A stretch of 64,000 nucleotides of DNA from Eubacteriaceae bacterium (GTDB lineage: Bacteria > Bacillota > Clostridia > Peptostreptococcales > Anaerovoracaceae). Location of the stretch: the NCBI GenBank assembly GCA_022652985.1, contig JALCRY010000007.1:1-64000 (forward strand), read 5' to 3'. The position numbers and the translations under genes are program-made. The notes below the pieces were generated by a model that was not told the DNA's origin, searched no databases, and saw nothing but the letters and a program-made list of their open reading frames with translations. Of the stretch, positions 1-8,642 are shown in pieces (positions within the stretch are counted from its first letter, which is position 1; the number at the start of each line of letters is the position of its first letter).

Positions 1-903
1 CTCAAGCTCTTCTTCTTCATCTCCGTCGAATGTCATCAGAAGATACGCTTCCGCCTCTTCACCGTTTATTTTCTTCGGAAATACGCTCTTGCCGACATAA
101 GCTTCCGAACTCTCCACTATTTCTCTCTCCATGAACTCCAGCGCCTGCGGATGCAGATGATTCTGCGCGAACTCGGGGACAGTGCTTATGCAGTCATCCA
201 GAGTCCTGAAAGGTATTATCAGAGTAATATCCGCATTCGGCTTCACAATGAGCTTCAGCGTGAGCTCAGTAATGATCCCCAGTGTTCCTTCGGAACCGAT
301 GATCAGATTCAGCAGACTGTATCCCGACGACGTCTTCGACACCGCAGCGCCTACTCTTTCTATTTCCCCGGTCGGCAGCACTACAGTCGCGGCCAGCACA
401 TAATCTCTCGTAGTCCCGTACTTGACTGCTCTCATCCCGCCTGCGTTCGTACTGACATTTCCGCCCAGCGTGGCCAGCTTTTCTCCCGGATCAGGAGGAT
501 ACATATATCCCCGCTTCTCCGCATCCTCCGCCAGATCTTTCAGAAGTACTCCGGCCTCGACGTTCACGGCAAAATTCTTCTCGTCGTAGCCTAGTATCCT
601 GTTCATCCTGGTCGTAGTAATAACCACTCCGCCCGCGAAAGGCACACAGCCCCCGACGAGTCCCGTGCCCGCGCCTCTTCCTACTACAGGTATGCGGTTC
701 TCATTGCAGATCCTGACCGCCGCCGCGACTTCCTCTGTAGACTCGGCCTCTATCAGGATATCCGGCGCATGCCTGCCGTAAATAGGCATCTCGTCGTGAG
801 AAAAATCATCGCTTATTTCATCGCCCGTAAACACCCTTCTGCAGGCTGCTCTGAACTGACCTGTTATTTCAGGCGTTATTTCATTATATTCTATGTCACA
901 CAT
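1..903 (-). CDS. FAD-binding oxidoreductase, GlcD (glycolate/D-lactate oxidase) type, 3' end outside window
   Basis: The first 301 residues of a flavin-dependent 2-hydroxyacid dehydrogenase are visible and the C-terminus lies beyond base 1. The FAD-binding PCMH fold shows in GRGAGTGLVGG (residues 75-85), PPDPG (136-140) and GGNVSTNAGG (147-156), in the order found in GlcD and D-lactate dehydrogenases. The start is the ATG at 903, preceded on the minus strand by a GGGGGAA ribosome site. Proteins of this family oxidise glycolate, D-lactate or 2-hydroxyglutarate, in anaerobes often with an electron-transfer flavoprotein partner. The substrate cannot be told here and any Etf genes would lie outside the window. 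Confidence 0.88.
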   Translation of the reverse strand, partial: MCDIEYNEITPEITGQFRAACRRVFTGDEISDDFSHDEMPIYGRHAPDILIEAESTEEVAAAVRICNENRIPVVGRGAGTGLVGGCVPFAGGVVITTTRMNRILGYDEKNFAVNVEAGVLLKDLAEDAEKRGYMYPPDPGEKLATLGGNVSTNAGGMRAVKYGTTRDYVLAATVVLPTGEIERVGAAVSKTSSGYSLLNLIIGSEGTLGIITELTLKLIVKPNADITLIIPFRTLDDCISTVPEFAQNHLHPQALEFMEREIVESSEAYVGKSVFPKKINGEEAEAYLLMTFDGDEEEELE

Positions 904-941
904 ATCGTTCCCCCTTATCAAGACTATCCCTATAATAGCAC

Positions 942-980
942 AAAAAAAACACTTCCGATACCATGCGGCAGCGGAAGCAT
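942..980 (-). terminator. Intrinsic terminator after ilvA
   Basis: On the minus strand a hairpin with the stem CTTCCG/CGGAAG is followed by an eight-T run. It lies just past the stop codon of the threonine ammonia-lyase gene and before the oxidase start. Confidence 0.7.
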
Positions 981-993
981 TTCCTTAATATTT

Positions 994-2211
994 TTATTTT
1001 ACATGAACCTCGTAATTGTTTTCTCTGAGCTTCTGTCTCAGTGATTCAACATGCTTGGCATCCTCTGTCTCGAGTTCCAGCGATACGATGATATATCCGA
1101 GTTCTATGTCCCTTCTCGAACGTTCGTGATTGACATTCAGGATATTAGCTCCTGTTTCCGAAACGATGGCCAGCAGCTTGTTTAGCGTTCCCGGCTGGTC
1201 CGGCAGCACGGTGTCGAAGAACACTTTTCTCTGTGCCTTGATAAGACCGTTGTCTATGATCCTCGTCATTCTGTTGATATCAATATTGCCGCCGGAGATG
1301 AGCGATACGACATGCTTGTTGCTGATGCCGCTGATCTTGCCGTTGATCAGAGCAGCCGTCGGACATGCTCCTGCGCCCTCGGCAACTGTCTTGACCTGCT
1401 CGAGAAGCATCAGGATAGCCTGCGCTATCTCCGACTCGTCTACAGTAACGATATCGTCCACATACTTCTGTACTATATCGAAAGTGTTCCTGCCCGGTGT
1501 CTTGACCATGATGCCGTCAGCTATGCTTGCCGGTCCCGAAACAGTTGTCCTCTTTCCGTTCCTGCGCGATTCTCTCATGGAAGGGATGTTCTCTGTCTGT
1601 ACGCCTATGACTCTGATCTGAGGCTTGATGTTCTTGGCCGCTACCGATATTCCCGAAATCAGACCGCCTCCGCCTATCGGCACCACGATCACATCAGTTT
1701 CCGGAAGCTGTTCGAGTATTTCGCAGGCTATCGTGCCCTGTCCCGCCATTACCAGCGGATCATCGTAAGGATGGATAAATGTCAGGCCCTGTTCTTTTTC
1801 CAGTCTTCTCGCTTCTTCCTCCGCGTCATCGAAAAAATCGCCTTTCAGAACTATATCAGCTCCGTAGCTCTTGGTCGCGGCGACCTTGGACAGCGGTGCG
1901 TGTGCCGGCATACAAATGGTGGAAGTAGTTCCGTATGCCTGTGCTGCCAGTGCCACTCCCTGCGCATGGTTGCCCGCCGATGCAGCGATAACTCCTCTTT
2001 CTCTTTCTTCGTCTGTAAGACTGGCAACTTTATTATAGGCGCCTCTCAGCTTGAATGAACCTGTTCTCTGCAGGTTTTCCATTTTCTGATAGACCTTGCA
2101 ATGCGCCGCATCATTTACCGAATGCGCCATCGAAAGTCCGGTGACCTGCGCCACACCTTTAAGACGTTCACGCGCCTCGTTTATCATATCCATTGTTAAT
2201 ATTTCAGACAT
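994..2211 (-). CDS. ilvA: Threonine ammonia-lyase with C-terminal ACT domain
   Basis: This fold-type II PLP enzyme deaminates threonine to 2-oxobutyrate and ammonia. The PLP lysine lies in GSFKLRGAY (K54), the phosphate-binding loop is GGGGLISG near residue 180, and SAGNHAQG near residue 80 is the substrate loop. Residues from about 330 to 405 form one ACT domain. A 405-residue length with a single ACT domain fits the shorter Firmicutes/catabolic type (IlvA/TdcB) rather than the 514-residue E. coli IlvA. The start at 2211 has GGGAG eight bases upstream. A second dehydratase without an ACT domain is at 38540-39508. Whether this one is biosynthetic or catabolic is not settled; it stands alone with its own terminator. 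Confidence 0.93.
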   Translation of the reverse strand: MSEILTMDMINEARERLKGVAQVTGLSMAHSVNDAAHCKVYQKMENLQRTGSFKLRGAYNKVASLTDEERERGVIAASAGNHAQGVALAAQAYGTTSTICMPAHAPLSKVAATKSYGADIVLKGDFFDDAEEEARRLEKEQGLTFIHPYDDPLVMAGQGTIACEILEQLPETDVIVVPIGGGGLISGISVAAKNIKPQIRVIGVQTENIPSMRESRRNGKRTTVSGPASIADGIMVKTPGRNTFDIVQKYVDDIVTVDESEIAQAILMLLEQVKTVAEGAGACPTAALINGKISGISNKHVVSLISGGNIDINRMTRIIDNGLIKAQRKVFFDTVLPDQPGTLNKLLAIVSETGANILNVNHERSRRDIELGYIIVSLELETEDAKHVESLRQKLRENNYEVHVK

Positions 2212-2396
2212 GTTCTTAACTCCCTTCCAAAGGCATTATTTGTATATTGGTTTTCCGGGACGCGGTCTCGGCGTCCGAACATATTATATATCATTTATCT
2301 GCCGAATACCACACTATTGTAACGAGAATGAAATATTTTTTATTCGCTGTGATTGTTTCCTGCTGTATAATTGACTCATAGAACGGAGGTGCAGAA
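2212..2396. promoter_or_regulatory. Divergent intergenic region with promoter for the MBL gene
   Basis: Between the divergent ilvA and MBL genes the plus strand carries a TATAAT -10 box (2366-2371), with a weak -35 (TTCGCT, 2343-2348) 17 bases upstream and a GGAGGT ribosome site at 2385-2390. In the ilvA leader a short hairpin GGACGC/GCGTCC (2258-2276) is visible without a following T run. Confidence 0.5.
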
Positions 2397-3308
2397 ATGT
2401 ATGAACTGATAAAGGCGGCTGAACACAGCTGGTATATAGAATGTCCTGCCAAAATAGGTGTTTATGTAAGCGACGAAACAGATGAAAAAGGAAAGCGCAA
2501 AGCTTACCTGATCGACACGGGCAACGACAAGGACTGCGGCAAGAAGGTGCTGCGCGCACTCGAAAACGAAAACATTTCTCCGCAGGCGATTTTCATCACC
2601 CACTCCAATGCCGATCATGTCGGCGGCTGCCGGCTCATCGCCGGCCGACTCGGCATCCCGGCCTACGCCCCCGGTATAGAAGCATGCATTACCGAAAATC
2701 CGCTGCTGGAAACATCCTATCTTTACGGAGGATATCCGCCGGCCGATCTCAGACACAAATTTCTCATGGCGCAGGCCTGCGAATGCGCAGATCTTGACCG
2801 CCATCCTGAAGCACTCCCCGCAGGGCTCACAGTGATCCCGCTGCACGGGCATTACTTCGATATGGTCGGCTACCGCACCTGCGACGGCGCGTTTTACATC
2901 GCCGACTGCGTTTCCAGCCGGGAAAACCTGGAGAAATATCAGCTCTGGGTAATATACAGTGTTCCCGATTTTCTGGCGACCCTGGAAACGGTCATGAAAA
3001 TGGACGCTTCTCTCTACATTCCGTCCCATGCCGAGGCAACAGAAGACATCCGCCCTCTCGCCCTGTACAATATCGACAAAGTAAACGAGACGGCGGATAA
3101 AATACTCAATATTCTCCGCGAGCCTATGGTCAGCGATGAACTCATCAGACGCATCTTCCGGGAATATGACCTGCCATTTTCATTTGAGCAGTATGTCCTG
3201 GTCGGCAGCACAGTCCGCTCCTATCTGTCATGGCTTCGCGATGAAAAACGTGCGGAGGCATACGCAGACGACTGCAGGATCATGTGGAAAACCGCCGAGG
3301 ACAAATAA
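2397..3308 (+). CDS. MBL-fold metallo-hydrolase with HSNADH metal motif
   Basis: This 303-residue protein is a metallo-beta-lactamase-fold hydrolase. The metal-binding signature reads HSNADH at residues 69-74, so the second histidine of the usual HxHxDH is replaced by asparagine. Later fold markers are present: LHGHYFDMVG near residue 148, the metal aspartate in FYIADC and a final IPSHAEA. The gene has its own promoter and a GGAGGT site and is convergent with the aldehyde dehydrogenase gene. The family hydrolyses many ester, thioester and nucleotide substrates, so no substrate can be assigned. The substitution may reduce it to a single metal site or mark a subfamily. Confidence 0.82.
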   Translation: MYELIKAAEHSWYIECPAKIGVYVSDETDEKGKRKAYLIDTGNDKDCGKKVLRALENENISPQAIFITHSNADHVGGCRLIAGRLGIPAYAPGIEACITENPLLETSYLYGGYPPADLRHKFLMAQACECADLDRHPEALPAGLTVIPLHGHYFDMVGYRTCDGAFYIADCVSSRENLEKYQLWVIYSVPDFLATLETVMKMDASLYIPSHAEATEDIRPLALYNIDKVNETADKILNILREPMVSDELIRRIFREYDLPFSFEQYVLVGSTVRSYLSWLRDEKRAEAYADDCRIMWKTAEDK

Positions 3309-3322
3309 CGCCGGCAGCGCCG

Positions 3323-4696
3323 TCACATCTTTTTATTGAAAATGAGACGCAGCAGCTTGTACGACAGATCATCATACGGCATATACCTCAGCGGTACATC
3401 TATCAGCGCCGTATTTTTCATGATGCTTCTGGTATGTGAAAAAGTCTCGAAGCTCTTTTTCCCATGGTAAGAGCCCATGCCTGACGCGCCGACTCCTCCA
3501 AACGGCATGCGCGATGATGCAAGATGCATTATTACATCATTGAAGCATCCTCCGCCGAAAGAGCAGCAGTCCTTAACGACTTTCTGTGCGCTTCTGTCGC
3601 TCGAAAAGAAATACAGCGCCAGCGGTTTCGGCCGGCTGTTGACAAAAGTGATCGCCTCACCGAGCCTCTCATATGTAAGAATCGGCAGGATCGGCCCGAA
3701 TATCTCTTCCTGCATCACCGGCGACTCCGGATCCACATCTATTAAAAGCGTCGGCTCGATGAATCTCGTCTCCGGATCGGAGTTCCCGCCGTACGCGATG
3801 TTCTGCCCTTCCATAAGTCCTGTCACGCGTTTAAAATGCTTGTCGTTCACTATGCGCGCCATATCCAGATAATCTCCGTCCGGGAAGAATTTTTTCATCA
3901 CGTCTTTGAAAGCCGAGATGAACTCATCGCGCACGCTTTCCTGTATCAGGAGATAATCAGGCTCCACGCAGGTCTGCCCCGCATTGACGATCTTGCCGAA
4001 AGCGATCCTTTTCGCGGCGACTTCGATATCAGCAGTTTCATCGATAATAACAGGGCTCTTGCCGCCGAGCTCAAGAGTCACCGGTGTCAAATGCGCGGAA
4101 GCTGCCTCCATTACAGTCCTGCCGACGGCAACACTGCCCGTAAAAAAGATGTAATCAAAATCCTGTTCGAACAGAGTTTTATTTTCTTCTCTTCCGCCCT
4201 GAACGACGGCCACGTATTTCTCCGGGAAGATCTCCGCGATCATATCCGCGATCACCTGCGAAGCGGCAGGCGTATAGGCGGAAGGTTTTATCACCGCGCA
4301 GTTTCCTGCGGCTATCGCCCCGATCAGCGGCTCCAGCGTCAAAAGAACAGGATAGTTCCACGGCGAAACTATCAGGACCTTTCCGTACGGCTCCGGCGAC
4401 ATCGAACATATCGCCGGCAGCTGCGCTATCGCCGGGATCGTATATCTGTCCCTCATCCAGCCGCGCAGGCGGTTCCGGCAGTAATGCAGTTCGTCGAGCG
4501 CTATCCCTATTTCCGTCATATACGCTTCATTTCTATGCTTGTGCAGATCCTCCTCCAGCGCGCTGAAAAATCTGCCCTCATAAGCTTCGATCCCGTCCTT
4601 CAGTTTATCCAGCATGCTTTTTCTGAAAGCATACGAACGCGTCATGCCCGAATTGAAGAACTCCGTCTGTTTCTTCATTATTTCCTTGATTTCCAT
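3323..4696 (-). CDS. NAD(P)-dependent aldehyde dehydrogenase, class 3 type
   Basis: This 457-residue enzyme oxidises aldehydes to acids. The general-base glutamate is E209 in LELGGKSP and the catalytic cysteine is C243 in GQTCVEPDY, both class-3 hallmarks; the cofactor loop TGSVAVG is at 186-192. The short N-terminus and the C-terminus ending in LRLIFNKKM resemble the short fatty-aldehyde type enzymes. It is a single gene, convergent with the MBL gene, with a good ribosome site (AAGGAGG) upstream of the ATG at 4696. The physiological aldehyde is unknown; aldehydes from amino acid fermentation are plausible substrates. Confidence 0.92.
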   Translation of the reverse strand: MEIKEIMKKQTEFFNSGMTRSYAFRKSMLDKLKDGIEAYEGRFFSALEEDLHKHRNEAYMTEIGIALDELHYCRNRLRGWMRDRYTIPAIAQLPAICSMSPEPYGKVLIVSPWNYPVLLTLEPLIGAIAAGNCAVIKPSAYTPAASQVIADMIAEIFPEKYVAVVQGGREENKTLFEQDFDYIFFTGSVAVGRTVMEAASAHLTPVTLELGGKSPVIIDETADIEVAAKRIAFGKIVNAGQTCVEPDYLLIQESVRDEFISAFKDVMKKFFPDGDYLDMARIVNDKHFKRVTGLMEGQNIAYGGNSDPETRFIEPTLLIDVDPESPVMQEEIFGPILPILTYERLGEAITFVNSRPKPLALYFFSSDRSAQKVVKDCCSFGGGCFNDVIMHLASSRMPFGGVGASGMGSYHGKKSFETFSHTRSIMKNTALIDVPLRYMPYDDLSYKLLRLIFNKKM

Positions 4697-4792
4697 AGCT
4701 GCCTCCTTTTGTCTATATGAATGTATTATACTCTATTTGTAATTGTCGCGCTATTTTGCTTTTTCTAATTTCGGCAATTTAGATAATTTAGA

Positions 4793-4821
4793 TTGCATAT
4801 CTGTCATCTTTGTTGTAGTAT
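4793..4821 (+). promoter_or_regulatory. Predicted sigma-A promoter of ktrBA
   Basis: The -35 box is TTGCAT (4793-4798), the spacer is 17 bases and the -10 box is TAGTAT (4816-4821). A start site six to eight bases downstream would fall almost on the ktrB ATG at 4831. Confidence 0.5.
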
Positions 4822-4830
4822 CTATCCGAA

Positions 4831-6144
4831 ATGTTTAATCGGTATAAAAAAGTCATCAAAAGGATGATCGTAAAACACCCCCGCAGAACTATAGTTCTGG
4901 GCTTTCTGGGGGTCATATTCCTGGGAGCTGTACTGCTCGCATCGTCCGCATCAGAGAGGGCCGGAAACGTAAGCTTCATAAACGGTCTTTTCATGTCCAC
5001 GAGCGCCGTTTGTGTTACCGGTCTTTCGACGATAGATGTTGCGGACAATTTTAACATATTCGGCCGGACAGTCCTGGCTCTGCTCATACAGATCGGAGGA
5101 CTCGGCATAACATCCATCGGAGTTATTACCATCATGCTGGCCAAAGGCAAAGTATCGCTCGGAGGCACACGCCTGGCGCGCGAAGCATTCAATATCTCAT
5201 CCGGCAAAGATCTGCGGGCGCTCCTCAGATCCATCGTTCTCGTTGAACTGACAGTCGAAGGCGTCGGCGCAGTTCTCTCTTTCATAGCTTTTTACGGGAA
5301 CTTCGGCTTCTGGAAAACAGTCGGCATCAGCATCTTCCATTCGATATCCGCTTTCAACAATGCGGGCTTCGACCTTTTCGGCTCGTTCCGCGGGCTGGCC
5401 GGATATCATGACAATATATTAGTAGTAATAGTAACGACAGCGCTGATCATCATCGGCGGTCTCGGCTTCTTTGTTAATATGGAGATCGTCACCAAACGGT
5501 CTTTCCGGAAATTCTCCCTGCACACCAAAGTCGTTCTGTGCATGACAGTATTTCTGATCGCCGCGGGCACGCTGCTGCTCCTCTTTACAGAACATACCAA
5601 CCTTGCGGGAGCATACTTCCAGAGCGTTACAGCCAGAACGGCCGGATTCGCCACGGAAAATATCGGTCAGTATTCAAACGCCGGACTCCTCATCCTGATA
5701 ATACTGATGTTCATCGGCGCATCACCGGGCTCCACGGGCGGCGGTATCAAAACGACGACCATGTTCATAATCATGAAGAACATGAAAGCTGTCGCCTTCA
5801 ACAAACCGTGCACCGCCTTCAACCGCAGGATACCGGAAGATACAATACAGAAGGCCCTCGTCATTGCCACACTCGGCATGACGATGATCATAGCGAGCAC
5901 ACTGCTGATGTCGCTTTTCGAACCGGCCTTCGCCTTCAGGCAGATACTTACAGAAGTAGTCAGCGCATTCGCAACCGTAGGGCTCACCACAGGAATAACG
6001 CCTTACATATGCAGCGCCTCAAAAATAATCCTGGTCATTACAATGTTCATCGGCAGAGTCGGCCCGCTGACTCTGATCACACTGTGGTGGCAGGAACATA
6101 AACCGGAAGCTAATTATACAGAAGAACCCGTTAATGTCGGTTAG
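4831..6144 (+). CDS. ktrB: Potassium uptake channel subunit KtrB (TrkH family)
   Basis: This membrane protein of 437 residues forms the K+ translocating dimer of a Ktr system. The four half-membrane P-loop filters are visible: STSAVCVTGLS (56-66), HSISAFNNAGFDLF, TARTAGFATENI and FATVGLTTGITP, each with the conserved glycine. The length is typical of KtrB. It lies directly before ktrA, nine bases apart, and the two form one unit. The ATG at 4831 has no visible Shine-Dalgarno sequence and is closely preceded by a promoter. An alternative ATG at 4864 sits immediately after AAAAGG with no spacing, so the upstream start is preferred. Confidence 0.93.
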   Translation: MFNRYKKVIKRMIVKHPRRTIVLGFLGVIFLGAVLLASSASERAGNVSFINGLFMSTSAVCVTGLSTIDVADNFNIFGRTVLALLIQIGGLGITSIGVITIMLAKGKVSLGGTRLAREAFNISSGKDLRALLRSIVLVELTVEGVGAVLSFIAFYGNFGFWKTVGISIFHSISAFNNAGFDLFGSFRGLAGYHDNILVVIVTTALIIIGGLGFFVNMEIVTKRSFRKFSLHTKVVLCMTVFLIAAGTLLLLFTEHTNLAGAYFQSVTARTAGFATENIGQYSNAGLLILIILMFIGASPGSTGGGIKTTTMFIIMKNMKAVAFNKPCTAFNRRIPEDTIQKALVIATLGMTMIIASTLLMSLFEPAFAFRQILTEVVSAFATVGLTTGITPYICSASKIILVITMFIGRVGPLTLITLWWQEHKPEANYTEEPVNVG

Positions 6145-6153
6145 AAAGGATCG

Positions 6154-6843
6154 GTGATACCGATGGCAGAACGTAAATCAGGTTTTGGAATCATAGGACT
6201 CGGAAAATTCGGCCTCGCGCTTACAGAAGCGCTTGCCTCAGCCGGAAAAGACGTACTTGTAATAGATGAATACGAGGAAAACCTCCACCTTGTCAGAGAT
6301 GTCGCTCCGGAAGCATATCTCGTCGGCAAGATCACCAAAGAAGCTTTGGAAGAAACGGGCATCGCGAACTGTGAAACAGTAATAGTCTGCATCACAAAAG
6401 TTGAAGTCAGCGTCATGACAGTATATAATGTTCTGGACCTCGGAATTCCGAGAGTCATCGCCAAGGCTGCCAATAAAGAACACGGAGCCATACTCGAAAG
6501 ACTCGGCGCTGAGCCGATATTCCCGGAAACGGATACAGCTCTCAGAGTGGCGGCCATGCTGCTTGAAACAGAAGCAGTAGACATGATAAAATTATATGAT
6601 AACTATGTTATTTCGGAAATAGTAATACCTGCAGGCGTCAGACACTGTACTGTCGAAGATCTCAGGATGGACGACTACCACCTTAAGCTGGTCGCTGTCG
6701 AGATAATGCAGAACGGACAGAAAGTAACACTGACCGACTGGTCTCAGGATCAGGTACTTCACGGCGGAGATTTTATCGTTGCCATGGGCAAACTCCCTGC
6801 GGCGGAAAAATTCGAAAAAGCCCAGATACTGAAAAGAGGCTGA
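6154..6843 (+). CDS. ktrA: Potassium uptake regulatory subunit KtrA (TrkA/RCK family)
   Basis: This cytosolic ring-forming subunit gates KtrB. The N-terminal RCK_N domain has the Rossmann loop GLGKFG near residues 15-20 and the acidic strand end VIDEYEEN, which binds nucleotide. The C-terminal half (about 140-229) is an RCK_C domain. The start is uncertain: the GTG at 6154 is only three bases from AAAGGA, while the ATG at 6163 is twelve bases from it. The stop overlaps the ATG-containing region of the following ABC exporter gene. Binding of ATP/ADP or cyclic di-AMP is known for the family but cannot be shown here. Confidence 0.93.
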   Translation: MIPMAERKSGFGIIGLGKFGLALTEALASAGKDVLVIDEYEENLHLVRDVAPEAYLVGKITKEALEETGIANCETVIVCITKVEVSVMTVYNVLDLGIPRVIAKAANKEHGAILERLGAEPIFPETDTALRVAAMLLETEAVDMIKLYDNYVISEIVIPAGVRHCTVEDLRMDDYHLKLVAVEIMQNGQKVTLTDWSQDQVLHGGDFIVAMGKLPAAEKFEKAQILKRG

Positions 6844-6869
6844 TGCATATACAAAGGAGGATGTTAAAA

Positions 6870-8615
6870 ATGACCACAAAAGATTTTCAGGAGAAATCGG
6901 CGTTCAGCATCTTTCTTTCATATTTCAGGCCCCACAGGAAACTCTTCTTTCTGGATATATCCTGCGCGCTCATGATATCCCTCATCGATCTGGCCTTCCC
7001 GTACATATCGAGATGGTGCATGTACACCCTTCTCCCCGGTCACCTTTTCAGGGTCTTCTGGGCAGTAATGGCGATCGTTTTCGCGGCGTTCGCGATAAGG
7101 TCGGTGCTTAATTACATCATTGTGTACTGGGGCCACACGTTCGGCGTCAGAGTTGAAGCGGATATACGCAGAGACCTTTTCGGGCATATACAGGAACTCA
7201 GTTTCGGATATTTTGACAAGAATCGTACAGGACAGCTGATGAGCAGACTCACAGCTGATCTTTTTGATATCACCGAACTCGCGCACCACGGTCCCGAGGA
7301 TATTTTCATTTCGGCAGTCACGATCACCGGCTCGCTGATCGTCATGTTCACGATACAATGGCGTCTCGCGCTTGTTATCGCGCTGATACTGCCTCTGTCC
7401 TTTATCGTCGTGTGGCGCTGCCGCGCATCTATGGTTGAAGCCTCGGCAATGGTCAAAAAGAAAACCGCTTCCATCAACGCCGACATCGAATCCGGGCTTT
7501 CGGGCATAAAAGTCGCCAAGGCTTTCGGCAACGAAGAACAGGAACTCGATAAATTCGATTCGTCCAACGACCGCTTCAAACAGTCGAAAACACAGTTTTA
7601 TAAAGCCATGGGGCGCTTCAACGCGGCCATGGAATTTTTCATGTGTATACTTTCGGTCGCGGTCATCGCCGTCGGAGGAGCACTTATCATGAACGGCAGA
7701 CTGAACACCATCGACCTCATCACGTTCAGCCTTTACATTACTACATTCGTAAATCCGATCAGGAAGCTCTCCAACTTCGCCGAGCTGTTCGCAAACGGCT
7801 CCGCCGGACTGCACCGCTTCATCGGACTGATGAGCACCGAACCCGCTCTTACGGACGCGCCTGACGCGATCGAACTGAAAAATGTCAAGGGCACGATAGA
7901 CATCGACCACATCAAATTCTCGTATCCAACAGGACCCGAGGTCCTTCACGATATCGACCTTCATGTCAGGCAGGGCGAGACGATCGCGCTCGTCGGCGCT
8001 TCAGGCGGCGGAAAATCAACGCTCAGCCAGCTGATCCCGCGTTTCTATGATGTCACTGACGGCTCGGTGAAAATAGACGGCCATGATGTAAGAGACGTCA
8101 CGCAGGAATCACTGCACCGCAACATCGGCGTAGTCCAGCAGGAAGTATTCCTGTTCGCCGACACCGTTATGGAAAACATACGTTACGGCAGACCGGACGC
8201 CAGCATAGAGGAAGTCGAAGAAGCGGCCAGGCTGGCGGAAATATACGATGATATAGAAGACATGCCGGACGGCTTCAACACTAACGTCGGCGAAAGAGGC
8301 ACACTTCTTTCCGGCGGTCAGCAACAGCGTATAGCGATAAGCAGGATCTTCCTGAAGAACCCTCCTGTGCTGATCCTCGACGAAGCCACATCGGCGCTTG
8401 ACAGTGTTACAGAAGCAAAAATACAGCAGACTTTCGATAAGCTCACCAGGGGGCGCACGACCATCATTATCGCCCACAGACTTTCGACGGTCAGAAACGC
8501 CGACCGCATCGCAGTAGTCGACAGCGGCCGCATAGTCGAAATCGGCACACACGAAGAACTCATCAGTAAAAACGGCGCCTATGCTGAGCTCGAAAAAACA
8601 CAGGAACTTAAATAG
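6870..8615 (+). CDS. ABC exporter, fused permease and ATPase
   Basis: This 581-residue half-transporter has six membrane segments in its N-terminal 320 residues and a nucleotide-binding domain after that. Walker A is GASGGGKST, the signature is LSGGQQQR and Walker B with the following D-loop is VLILDEATSALD. I place the start at the ATG at 6870, nine bases after AAAGGAGG (6853-6860); an earlier in-frame ATG at 6843 overlaps the ktrA stop but has no ribosome site. It resembles the YknU/LmrA-like lipid or drug exporters and would work as a homodimer because no partner half is adjacent. The substrate is unknown. Confidence 0.92.
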   Translation: MTTKDFQEKSAFSIFLSYFRPHRKLFFLDISCALMISLIDLAFPYISRWCMYTLLPGHLFRVFWAVMAIVFAAFAIRSVLNYIIVYWGHTFGVRVEADIRRDLFGHIQELSFGYFDKNRTGQLMSRLTADLFDITELAHHGPEDIFISAVTITGSLIVMFTIQWRLALVIALILPLSFIVVWRCRASMVEASAMVKKKTASINADIESGLSGIKVAKAFGNEEQELDKFDSSNDRFKQSKTQFYKAMGRFNAAMEFFMCILSVAVIAVGGALIMNGRLNTIDLITFSLYITTFVNPIRKLSNFAELFANGSAGLHRFIGLMSTEPALTDAPDAIELKNVKGTIDIDHIKFSYPTGPEVLHDIDLHVRQGETIALVGASGGGKSTLSQLIPRFYDVTDGSVKIDGHDVRDVTQESLHRNIGVVQQEVFLFADTVMENIRYGRPDASIEEVEEAARLAEIYDDIEDMPDGFNTNVGERGTLLSGGQQQRIAISRIFLKNPPVLILDEATSALDSVTEAKIQQTFDKLTRGRTTIIIAHRLSTVRNADRIAVVDSGRIVEIGTHEELISKNGAYAELEKTQELK

Positions 8616-8642
8616 CAGATCTCTCCGCAGAAAGAAGGCAGC

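Noticed and set aside
2212-2396. A T-box leader before ilvA
   Set aside because: A short GC hairpin is present but no T-box sequence, specifier loop or antiterminator could be found.
4697-4830. A cyclic-di-AMP (ydaO) riboswitch before ktrB
   Set aside because: The gap is only 134 bases, with no conserved ydaO blocks and the promoter close to the start codon.
6918-7964. A 348-codon frame antisense to the ABC exporter
   Set aside because: It is the opposite-strand shadow of a well-supported gene, with no family motifs and no ribosome site. Similar long antisense frames at 21046-22311, 26191-27315 and 56264-57553 were rejected for the same reason.
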